NCBI RefSeq assembly: GCF_016908775.1
Contig: NZ_JAFBEP010000004.1
Span: 124,001-188,000 of the forward strand
Length of the DNA: 64,000 nt
From: Defluviitalea raffinosedens
GTDB taxonomy: Bacteria > Bacillota > Clostridia > Lachnospirales > Defluviitaleaceae
Reading direction: 5' to 3'
In this document: positions 55,856 to 63,334 of the stretch, piece after piece
Layout: each line of letters opens with the position of its first letter
Position numbering within the stretch: position 1 is the first letter of the stretch
The notes under the pieces: model-generated
Database searches by the model: none
What the model was told of the DNA's origin: nothing
What the model saw: the letters and a program-made list of their open reading frames with translations, nothing else
Position numbers and translations under genes: made by a program

Positions 55856-56015
55856 ATCTTAATTCATCTAATAAATCTGTTGCTTTTTCAAGCATCCTTC
55901 TGCCATTTTTCATCATTTTACGTCTGCCTCTTTTTGAGGTTGTCATCATTTTAACTCCCATAGCACCTGCAACACCGCCAAGCACCATACCCGCTGTAAA
56001 CTTATTCAGCATCAT
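55854..56015 (-). CDS. Small glycine/methionine/lysine-rich protein (YtxH-like appearance)
   Basis: The 53-residue frame starts at the ATG at 56015 (MMLNKFTAGMVLGGVAGAMGVKMM), preceded by AAAGGAG. It has a short Gly-rich hydrophobic N-terminus (about 8-25), then a strongly basic stretch (SKRGRRKMMKNGRRMLEKA) and a helical end. The pattern resembles small YtxH-type stress or envelope proteins, but I cannot confirm the family. It has its own terminator and follows the DUF1015 gene by about 90 nt. Confidence 0.65.
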   Translation of the reverse strand: MMLNKFTAGMVLGGVAGAMGVKMMTTSKRGRRKMMKNGRRMLEKATDLLDELR

Positions 56016-56103
56016 AGAAACTCCTTTCAAAATTTTTAGATTGATTTTGGAGATAATTGTAGAATCTCGCATATTTAGTTTGCTATGATGTGGTGTAAAA
56101 TAT

Positions 56104-57351
56104 TCATTCTTCTAGGGAATGAATAAAAATCCCACTTCTTAGTTTTGGCTCAAACCAAGTGGATTTTGGAGGCATGATTTTATTGGCATCCGCAATATCC
56201 ATTAAATCTTTTATTGAAGGAGGATATAGGGAAAAAGCGACCTTCATTCCATTTTGTACTCTAATTTCTAGTTCTTTTAAACCTCTTATTCCTCCAACGA
56301 AATCAATGTTTTGATCCGTCCTTGGATCTGCAATTCCAAGAATAGGATGGAGCAAATTATTTTGCAAAATGGATACATCCAGTCTTTCCACAGGGTCTTT
56401 ATCGTTAAAGCTTCCTTCTCTTGCTGTAAGTCTATACCATGTATGATCTATATACATTCCAAACTCATGTTTTTTTCTGGGTTTGTAAGGACTAGATTCT
56501 TCAAATTTTTCAACTATAAATTTATCATTTAAAGCTTTTAAAAATTCTTCTTCAGATAAACCGTTTAAATCTTTTACTACGCGATTATAATCCATAATAT
56601 GAAGCTGGTCATCCGGGAATAAGACAGATAAAAAGAAATTAAATTCTTCTTCACCGGTATAACTTCCTTCTTCTCTTCTTTTTAAACCTACTTTAACAGC
56701 GGAAGCAGCTCTATGATGGCCATCCGCAATATATAAATAATCTATCTTATTAAAAACATCTTTTATCTGGTCTATCACAGATTGGTCATCAATCATCCAA
56801 ACAATATGACGAATGTTGTCTTCTGCTGTAAAATCATAAATTGGATCATTGTTCTTCATCCAAAATTCAATCATGTCGTTAATTTCTTTTTTTGAACGAT
56901 AGGTTAAAAATATTGGTCCGGTGTGGGCATTGCAATAATCTACATGTTTAATTCTGTCCAGTTCCTTATCTTCTCTGGTTAACTCATGTTTTTTTATAAT
57001 ATTGTTTTGATAATCATCAATAGATGTACATCCTACAATTCCAGTTTGCTCTCTTCCATCCATAACTAATTTATATATATAAAAACAGGAGCTTTTATCC
57101 TTTATATATATCCCATCATGAATCATTCTGGTTAAATTCTCTCTTGCTTTTTCGTACACTCTTTGATCATACAAATCAATTGAACGGTCTAAATCGATCT
57201 CTGCTTTATCCACATGCAGAAAAGAATATGGATTATCTTTTACCATTGATCTCGCTTCTTCGCTACTCATTACATCATATGGAAGAGCTGCTACTTTATG
57301 AACCAAATCTTTTCTTGGCCTGAGTGATTTAAATGGTCTTAATACAGCCAT
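56104..57351 (-). CDS. DUF1015 family protein
   Basis: The 415-residue protein has the DUF1015 marks: an N-terminal LRPFKSLRPRKDLVHKVAALPYDVMSSEEARSMV, DDYQNNIIKKHELTREDKELDRI, YLYIADGHHRAASA with its conserved HH, and GIADPRTDQNIDFVGG. In many Clostridia this family is encoded beside serine biosynthesis or hydrogenase genes; no enzymatic activity is firmly known to me. GGGGG precedes the ATG. Confidence 0.9.
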   Translation of the reverse strand: MAVLRPFKSLRPRKDLVHKVAALPYDVMSSEEARSMVKDNPYSFLHVDKAEIDLDRSIDLYDQRVYEKARENLTRMIHDGIYIKDKSSCFYIYKLVMDGREQTGIVGCTSIDDYQNNIIKKHELTREDKELDRIKHVDYCNAHTGPIFLTYRSKKEINDMIEFWMKNNDPIYDFTAEDNIRHIVWMIDDQSVIDQIKDVFNKIDYLYIADGHHRAASAVKVGLKRREEGSYTGEEEFNFFLSVLFPDDQLHIMDYNRVVKDLNGLSEEEFLKALNDKFIVEKFEESSPYKPRKKHEFGMYIDHTWYRLTAREGSFNDKDPVERLDVSILQNNLLHPILGIADPRTDQNIDFVGGIRGLKELEIRVQNGMKVAFSLYPPSIKDLMDIADANKIMPPKSTWFEPKLRSGIFIHSLEE

Positions 57352-57422
57352 AATCTTCCCCCTCTTATCATATATATTATATATTATTATTCCTTAATAT
57401 TTGACATTTTACAATAATCTTA

Positions 57423-57554
57423 CTTATGTTTCAATCACCAGAAAGAGTTTCTCAGGCACACTCTCCCATCGTGCGTAATTGGCAAAATCGACAAAATACA
57501 ATATGTGCAAGCATATCCTACTCGGAAGTTTTTTGGCATAAGAAACCCATGTTA
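57423..57554 (-). other. Unexplained non-coding segment downstream of the hydrogenase operon
   Basis: About 130 bases lie between the hnd terminator and the DUF1015 promoter region. They contain blocks that look structured and less A+T-rich than the surroundings (for example CACGATGGGAGAG and GAGAAACTCTTTC on the minus strand). No convincing gene is present; the possible frame here lacks a ribosome binding site and runs across the terminator. It could be a dispersed repeat copy or a small RNA. Confidence 0.3.
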
Positions 57555-57555
57555 T

Positions 57556-57586
57556 AAAAAAACTTCCGTCATATGACGGAAGTTTT
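57556..57586 (-). terminator. Intrinsic terminator of the hnd hydrogenase operon
   Basis: A near-perfect palindrome (stem arms ending at 57571 and beginning at 57574) around TCATATGA is followed on the minus strand by a run of seven T. It is about 15 nt downstream of hndD. Confidence 0.88.
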
Positions 57587-57601
57587 AAGCTATTGATCTT
57601 A

Positions 57602-59365
57602 CTATACTCTGTCTTTTGGAGTATAGTTTGTGTGTAGGAGATGATGAGCTTTTTCACTCATTGGGTGACCTAAATAAGTTTCATATAACTCTTTAATAGC
57701 AGGATTTTCATGAGATTTTCTGATTGGTTTACCTGCATCTTCGCGATAAATTGCTTCAGCGCGTTTTTTGAGAATTTCAAGATTTCCATGATGATATGGC
57801 TGTCCGCCACCACCGATACATCCTCCAGGACAAGCCATAATTTCGATCGCATGAAGTTTTCTTGGATTTCCCGCTTTAACTTCTTCAAGAAGTTTTCTTG
57901 CATTTCCTAAACCATGGGCAATTCCAATGTTAAGGTCTATATCACCCATTTTTACAGTTGCAACACGAACGCCATCCAGTCCTCTTAATTGTTCGAATTC
58001 AACTTTATCCAATTGCTTACCTGTGAACAATTCATAAGCTGTTCTTGTTGCAGCTTCAATAACACCGCCTGTTGTTCCGAAAATTACACCAGCACCAGTA
58101 GATTCTCCCAATGGTCTGTCAAAATCTTCATCTTCAAGCTCATTAAAGTCAATATTGGTACGTTTAATTAAATGTGCCAGTTCTCTTGTAGAGATAGAAA
58201 TATCCACATCAGGATTTCCATCTACTGAGAATTCTTCTCTGGTAGCTTCATATTTTTTAGCTAAGCAAGGCATAATAGAAACAACTACCATCTTATCACG
58301 AGGAATTCCTAATTTTTCAGCATAATAAGATTTTGCGATCGCGCCAAACATTTGTTGAGGTGATTTTGCACTGGATGGTACATCCAATAAATCTTGGAAC
58401 TGACTTTCAATAAAGTTTACCCATCCTGGACAACATGATGTAAGAATTGGAAGTTTTACATCTCTGTCACCATTTAAGAATTTTTTAATTCTGTCTAATA
58501 ATTCAGTTCCTTCTTCCATAATCGTTAAATCTGCTGCAAAATCTGTATCAAATACATAATCAAAACCTAATCTTCTAAGAGCAGCTACCATCTTTCCAGT
58601 AACTAATGTACCAGGTTCATAGCCAAATTCTTCACCTAATGCAACTCTAACAGCCGGAGCAGTTTGAACAACAACAACTTTGTCCGGATTTGCTAACGCT
58701 TCTACTACTTTCCATGTATTATCTTGCTCAGTTAATGCTCCTACAGGACATACAGCAACACATTGTCCGCAATGAGTACATACTGAATCTTCAAGATTTA
58801 CTTCAAATGCCGGCGCTACAACCGCATTGAATCCTCTGTTTACTCCAGACAGCGCGCCTACTGTTTGTACTTCATTACACATAGTTTCACAACGTCTGCA
58901 CATAATACATTTATCCATATCGCGGATAATGGATTTGGAAGCATCTTTTCTATAGGTGGATTGTGCACCATCTTTAAAACGAACTTCTCTAAGTCCAAAG
59001 GTTTCCGCTAAGTTTTGAAGTTCACATTGTCCAGATTTTGGACAAATCAAGCAATCTTTCGGATGGTCGGATAATAATAATTCTAATACAACTTTTCTCG
59101 CATTCAATACACGAATTGTATTGGTTTTTACCACCATTCCATCAAACACCGGTGTCGCGCAAGCAGGAGCTAAATTTCTTCTTCCTTCTACTTCAACAAC
59201 ACAGATTCTACAGGAAGCGGCTTTATTAACCATTTTTATATCATGTAAATCAAGATGGCATAATGTTGGAATATGAACTCCTACTTTTTGCGCTGCTTGT
59301 AAAACCGTACTTCCTTTCGGAACTTCCACCTGTTTACCATCTATCGTAACTTTAACATCTGACAT
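57602..59365 (-). CDS. hndD: [FeFe]-hydrogenase catalytic subunit (HndD/HydA)
   Basis: The 587-residue subunit starts with a [2Fe-2S] domain (VGVHIPTLCHLDLHD, AASCRICVVEVEGR) and continues with a His-Cys3 cluster (HPKDCLICPKSGQC) and two [4Fe-4S] clusters (CIMCRRCETMC, CTHCGQCVAVCP). The H-cluster domain has its three motifs: TSCCPGWVNFIE, MPCLAKKYEA and MACPGGCIGGGGQPYH. A small-subunit-like tail follows. It makes H2 from NADH plus reduced ferredoxin, or the reverse, with HndA-C. It is the last gene of the operon. Confidence 0.96.
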   Translation of the reverse strand: MSDVKVTIDGKQVEVPKGSTVLQAAQKVGVHIPTLCHLDLHDIKMVNKAASCRICVVEVEGRRNLAPACATPVFDGMVVKTNTIRVLNARKVVLELLLSDHPKDCLICPKSGQCELQNLAETFGLREVRFKDGAQSTYRKDASKSIIRDMDKCIMCRRCETMCNEVQTVGALSGVNRGFNAVVAPAFEVNLEDSVCTHCGQCVAVCPVGALTEQDNTWKVVEALANPDKVVVVQTAPAVRVALGEEFGYEPGTLVTGKMVAALRRLGFDYVFDTDFAADLTIMEEGTELLDRIKKFLNGDRDVKLPILTSCCPGWVNFIESQFQDLLDVPSSAKSPQQMFGAIAKSYYAEKLGIPRDKMVVVSIMPCLAKKYEATREEFSVDGNPDVDISISTRELAHLIKRTNIDFNELEDEDFDRPLGESTGAGVIFGTTGGVIEAATRTAYELFTGKQLDKVEFEQLRGLDGVRVATVKMGDIDLNIGIAHGLGNARKLLEEVKAGNPRKLHAIEIMACPGGCIGGGGQPYHHGNLEILKKRAEAIYREDAGKPIRKSHENPAIKELYETYLGHPMSEKAHHLLHTNYTPKDRV

Positions 59366-59385
59366 TGGTTTTACACTCCTTTTCT

Positions 59386-61179
59386 TTATTTCTTAATAAT
59401 TGCGCTGAATTTACACTTTTCAAAGCAAGCGCCACATTTAATACATTTGTCTTGATCGATCACATGGGTTGATTTTACTTTGCCAGAAATTGCACCTACA
59501 GGACATACTCTTGAACAAGCTGTACAACCAATACATTTGTCTTCAAGAATGAAATATCTAAGAAGTGCACTACATTGTCCGGCAGGACATCTATGTTCTT
59601 TTACATGGGCAACGTATTCATCCCAGAAAGTATCGATAGTAGACAATACTGGGTTTGGAGCGGTTTGTCCCAATCCACATAATGCCGTATCCTTAATAAT
59701 CTGGCTTAATGATTTTAATGTTTCAAGGTCTTCCATGGTTCCTTTGCCTTCAGTGATTTTGGTTAATAATTCAGACAAACGCTTTGTTCCTACTCTACAA
59801 GGTGTACATTTACCACAGGATTCATCTTCAGTAAATTCCAGATAGAATTTTGCAACGCTTGGCATACAGTTGTCTTCATCCATAACAATCATACCACCGG
59901 ATCCCATCATGGAACCTTTTTCAAGTAAGTTGTCAAAATCAATCGGTGTATCCAAATCTTTCTCTGTTAAGCATCCACCAGATGGTCCTCCAGTTTGAAC
60001 TGCTTTAAATTTCTTACCGCCTTTAATTCCTCCGCCGATATCAAAAATAACTTCTCTTAAGGTAGTTCCCATAGGAACTTCGATGAGTCCAACATTGTTA
60101 ACTTTACCTGCCAATGCAAAAACTTTGGTTCCTTTTGATTTTTCGGTACCAATAGAACTGAACCAATCAGCACCTTTTAAGAGAATTACAGGAACATTAG
60201 CAAAAGTTTCTACGTTATTAACATTGGTTGGTTTACCCCAGAAACCAGATTCTGCTGGGAATGGAGGTTTCGTCGTAGGTTCTCCTCTTTCTCCTTCCAT
60301 GGAGTGAATAAGAGCTGTTTCCTCACCGCATACGAAAGCTCCTGCACCGTATTTTATTTCAATATCAAAGTCAAATCCTGTTCCTAAAATATCTTTTCCA
60401 AGTAATCCGTATGCTCTTGCATCTTCAATAGCTTTTTTAAGACGTCTTACTGCCAATGGATATTCCGCACGGATGTAAACTAATCCTTGGGATGCACCTA
60501 TAGCATAACCACAGATTGCCATAGCTTCTACAACGGAGTGAGGGTCTCCTTCTAAGATAGAACGGTCCATAAAAGCCCCTGGGTCTCCTTCATCGGCATT
60601 ACATACAACATATTTTTGATCAGATTGATTTTTATGTGCAAATTCCCATTTAAGTCCTGTTGGGAATCCACCGCCACCTCTTCCTCTTAATCCGGATTTT
60701 TTCATTTCTTCAATAACGGATTCAGGTGTCATTTCAGTTAATGCTTTTCCTAAAGCTTGATAACCGTCTCTTGCAATATACTCATCTATATTATCAGGAT
60801 CGATAAATCCGCAGTTTCTTAAAGCAATTCTCATTTGCTTTTTGTAGAAATCCATATGCTTAGAGTCTTCGATGGATTGATCCGTAGCTGGTTCTTTATA
60901 TAATAATTGATCTACTTTTCTTCCTTTGATTAAATGTTCTTTAACAATAACTTCAGCATCTTCAGGTTTAACTTGTACATAAAAAGTATTATCAGGAAGA
61001 ATTTTTACGATAGGTCCTTTTTCACAAAAACCAAAACATCCTGTTTTTAAAACCTGAACATCATTTTCCATTCCATTTTCTTTTAATAAAGCCTTTATAT
61101 TATCAACGATCTGTGTGGAATTAGAAGAAATGCAGCCTGTTCCACCACAAACCAAAACATGCATTTTATACTTGGACAT
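59386..61179 (-). CDS. hndC: Hydrogenase NADH/FMN-binding subunit (HndC/HydB, NuoF-like)
   Basis: The 597-residue subunit has an N-terminal thioredoxin-like [2Fe-2S] domain (CGGTGCISSNS, TGCFGFCEKGP), the NuoF core with FMN/NADH sites (GLRGRGGGGFPTGLKWEF, NADEGDPGAFMDRSILEGDPHSV, GAGAFVCGEETALIHSMEG), a [4Fe-4S] site (ESCGKCTPCRVGT) and a C-terminal 2x[4Fe-4S] ferredoxin (CIGCTACSRVCP, CIKCGACFEKC). It exchanges electrons with NAD(P)H and is the bifurcating flavin subunit in related enzymes. Confidence 0.96.
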   Translation of the reverse strand: MSKYKMHVLVCGGTGCISSNSTQIVDNIKALLKENGMENDVQVLKTGCFGFCEKGPIVKILPDNTFYVQVKPEDAEVIVKEHLIKGRKVDQLLYKEPATDQSIEDSKHMDFYKKQMRIALRNCGFIDPDNIDEYIARDGYQALGKALTEMTPESVIEEMKKSGLRGRGGGGFPTGLKWEFAHKNQSDQKYVVCNADEGDPGAFMDRSILEGDPHSVVEAMAICGYAIGASQGLVYIRAEYPLAVRRLKKAIEDARAYGLLGKDILGTGFDFDIEIKYGAGAFVCGEETALIHSMEGERGEPTTKPPFPAESGFWGKPTNVNNVETFANVPVILLKGADWFSSIGTEKSKGTKVFALAGKVNNVGLIEVPMGTTLREVIFDIGGGIKGGKKFKAVQTGGPSGGCLTEKDLDTPIDFDNLLEKGSMMGSGGMIVMDEDNCMPSVAKFYLEFTEDESCGKCTPCRVGTKRLSELLTKITEGKGTMEDLETLKSLSQIIKDTALCGLGQTAPNPVLSTIDTFWDEYVAHVKEHRCPAGQCSALLRYFILEDKCIGCTACSRVCPVGAISGKVKSTHVIDQDKCIKCGACFEKCKFSAIIKK

Positions 61180-61200
61180 TATGAAAGCCTCCTTTTACAA

Positions 61201-61599
61201 TTACTCATCCACTGTTTTATGACTCACAGGTATGATTCCGTCTAATAGTTCGCCATTTTTCACATACTTTTCTACTATTTCCTTAGCTCTTTCTACGGTT
61301 ACTTCCCCAAATACCACTGGTTCTTCTCCCGGAATAGCAACTTCTATTGTAGGCTCTGCATAACAATATCCCATGCAGCCAGTTTGAGATATAACTACAT
61401 TATCTAATTTTTCATTGGCAACAATATCAACTAATGCATTCATAACTTCTCTAGCTCCTGACGCTATTCCACAGGTTGCCATTGCCACACGGATCTGAAC
61501 TAATTTTTCCATGTTGTCGCCTTTTTCTCTTATATCCACTTTTGATTTAAATTGCTCTCTTAATTGCTTTAATTCATCTAAAGATTTTATTTTAGCCAT
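61201..61599 (-). CDS. hndB: Thioredoxin-like [2Fe-2S] hydrogenase subunit (HndB)
   Basis: The 132-residue protein has the four-Cys [2Fe-2S] pattern of the HndB family: MATCGIASGAREVM with the first Cys and SQTGCMGYCYAEPTIEV with the next two, plus a downstream element. It is an accessory electron-transfer subunit found in four-subunit NADP-reducing/bifurcating hydrogenases. GGGGAGG precedes the ATG. Gaps to hndA and hndC are about 20 nt each. Confidence 0.9.
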   Translation of the reverse strand: MAKIKSLDELKQLREQFKSKVDIREKGDNMEKLVQIRVAMATCGIASGAREVMNALVDIVANEKLDNVVISQTGCMGYCYAEPTIEVAIPGEEPVVFGEVTVERAKEIVEKYVKNGELLDGIIPVSHKTVDE

Positions 61600-61619
61600 G
61601 ACATTCCCTCCCCAATAAC

Positions 61620-62111
61620 CTATTCATACTCTTTAAGAATTGATTTTACTTGGTCCGGAGTAACACGACCATATACTTTTTCTCCAACTAAAACTACGGG
61701 AGCCAATCCGCATGCCCCTACGCAGCGCAGTGCATCCAGCGAAAAGTTTCCATCAGCCGTTGTTTCTCCTACTTCAATATTTAATTCTCTTTTAAACTCA
61801 TCTAAAACTTTATCAGCACCTCTAACATAGCAAGCTGTTCCCATACAAACAGATATTGGGTATTTTCCTTTAGGAATCATGGTGAAGAATGAGTAGAAGC
61901 TTACAATACCATATACTTTAGATACAGGTATGTTCAACTTCTTTGCTACAAACTGCTGTACTTCCTTTGGAAGGTATCCAAAAATCTCTTGAGCCCTATG
62001 TAATGCAGAGATCAGAGCTCCATTTTTATCACTTAGTTCGTCAATAAATTGTTCTAACTCACGGAAACCGCGTTCAGACAATTCGTTTGTGCAATTTGCA
62101 CAATTAGCCAT
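61620..62111 (-). CDS. hndA: Hydrogenase [2Fe-2S] subunit (HndA/HydC, NuoE-like)
   Basis: The 163-residue NuoE-like protein has GALISALHRAQEIFGYLPKEVQQFVAKKL and the Cys motif pair SVCMGTACYVRGA and LRCVGACGLAPVV, binding one [2Fe-2S] cluster. An N-terminal CANCTN pair is additional. It is the first gene of hndABCD, preceded by a GGGGG site and a promoter region of about 170 bases. Confidence 0.94.
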   Translation of the reverse strand: MANCANCTNELSERGFRELEQFIDELSDKNGALISALHRAQEIFGYLPKEVQQFVAKKLNIPVSKVYGIVSFYSFFTMIPKGKYPISVCMGTACYVRGADKVLDEFKRELNIEVGETTADGNFSLDALRCVGACGLAPVVLVGEKVYGRVTPDQVKSILKEYE

Positions 62112-62186
62112 TTTTATTCCCCCTTCAAGTATATGAAATTAAATTAGGCGTAATCAAATTTCGATTTCATAAAGAAGCCGAATTGA

Positions 62187-62250
62187 TTAGCAAAAAAAAT
62201 ATGTTATTAGCACAACTATGAAGTTAGCACACTTTCAACTTCATTGTCAA
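62187..62250 (-). promoter_or_regulatory. Promoter region of hndABCD with repeated TTAGCA elements
   Basis: On the minus strand TTGACA (complement of 62245-62250) is followed after 18 bases by TAACTT (complement of 62221-62226). Three TTAGCA elements occur on the plus strand at 62187, 62207 and 62224, the last two extended to TTAGCACA and 17 bases apart. They overlap and follow the -10 box, where an operator would lie. The factor is unknown; a clean Rex palindrome was not found. Confidence 0.45.
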
Positions 62251-62286
62251 TATTATAACATAAATCTTTATAAATGTACAAACCTT

Positions 62287-62985
62287 TCATATTAATAATT
62301 TAATAACTTGACTTATAGATTTTGATTCTAATTCGATAAACTGCTCTCTTTCAGAAATATCTTGCAAATAATGCGCATCCGAAGACCGGATCACATTGTA
62401 TTGACTGTATTTTAACTTAGCTTTTTCTAAATCTGCATTCTTTGAAACTTCAAGTGTATGAACATCTAAATCTTCTGGAATCCATCCTAAATTTGATAAA
62501 ATACTATAAGATGAACGGTCTATATGAGCAGGAACAGCAACTCCACTAAAGGCTCTAACATACTTTACTACGTCGTAAACACTTAATGAAGTTGCAGTTA
62601 AAAGTAATCTTTTGTTTTCTCCAATAATATCATCTTGCTCATTAAGAATTAGTTGCTCTCCAAAGATACTCACTCTATTTTCCAGGGGCGGTAAATGTTT
62701 ATAAACCAAGTCTTGCATCTGATATGCCGAAACGAGATCGGGAAATAGACAAACCACGTGTATTTCTTCAGATGTCTCAACTTCCATCCCTGGGATAACA
62801 ATAAGTTCTGTCCCTTCCGCTACTTTCATGACTGCTTTAACATTTTCACAGGAATTGTGGTCAGTAATAGCGATAATATCTAATTCTTTTAACAATGCCA
62901 TGTTCACGATATTATTGGGGGTCATATCGTTATCCCCACAGGGTGAAAGGGCCGTATGAATATGGAAATCATAAGCATATTTCAT
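62287..62985 (-). CDS. PHP-domain metal-dependent phosphoesterase-like protein
   Basis: The 232-residue protein has the PHP motifs: FHIHTALSPCGDNDMTPNN at the N-terminus, IAITDHNSCENV, VIPGMEVETSEEIHVVCLFPD, and near the end VIRSSDAHYLQDI. The His/Asp set forms a trinuclear metal site. Its substrate is not known. Clostridial [FeFe]-hydrogenase clusters often carry this protein beside a DRTGG protein, as here, where the gap is 2 nt. Confidence 0.9.
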   Translation of the reverse strand: MKYAYDFHIHTALSPCGDNDMTPNNIVNMALLKELDIIAITDHNSCENVKAVMKVAEGTELIVIPGMEVETSEEIHVVCLFPDLVSAYQMQDLVYKHLPPLENRVSIFGEQLILNEQDDIIGENKRLLLTATSLSVYDVVKYVRAFSGVAVPAHIDRSSYSILSNLGWIPEDLDVHTLEVSKNADLEKAKLKYSQYNVIRSSDAHYLQDISEREQFIELESKSISQVIKLLI

Positions 62986-62987
62986 TG

Positions 62988-63323
62988 CTAAGATATTCCT
63001 ATTTCGGTTAGTTTTTTCACAAGCTGGTATGCATTGATCTCTGAAGAGAATACAGGAATGTCTTCTTCATTAGCTTTTTCGATAGTATCCTGATCTATGT
63101 GAGCACCCTCTGCAATAATAATGCAAGATAAATTTAATAATGACGCAATGGCTATAATATTCACGTGACTTTGAATAGTAATCCAAGCTGCCCCTGGTTT
63201 CGCATTGGCCATCACCCAGCTTAATAAGTCTCCAACATATCCTGTTGTAATCTCCTTATCCAATCCATTTTCCCCTGCAACTATGGATAATCCAAGAGTT
63301 TTCATTAATTCTCTTACGGTCAT
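62988..63323 (-). CDS. DRTGG domain-containing protein
   Basis: The 111-residue protein is a stand-alone DRTGG-type domain (related to the N-terminal part of HPr kinase): TVRELMKTLGLSIVAGENGLDKEITTGYVGDLLSWVMANAKPGAAWITIQSHVNIIAIASLLNL. No kinase domain is attached. Such small proteins cluster with PHP and sensory hydrogenase genes in Clostridia; a ligand-sensing role is inferred. GGAAGTG precedes the ATG. Confidence 0.85.
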   Translation of the reverse strand: MTVRELMKTLGLSIVAGENGLDKEITTGYVGDLLSWVMANAKPGAAWITIQSHVNIIAIASLLNLSCIIIAEGAHIDQDTIEKANEEDIPVFSSEINAYQLVKKLTEIGIS

Positions 63324-63334
63324 TTCATCACTTC

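Noticed and set aside
57424-57657. Minus-strand 77-codon open frame after hndD
   Set aside because: It begins inside hndD in another frame and runs through the hnd terminator, so it is unlikely to be translated.
62112-62286. Rex operator at the hnd promoter
   Set aside because: No TTGTTAA-type inverted repeat with proper spacing was found; only direct TTAGCA repeats are visible.
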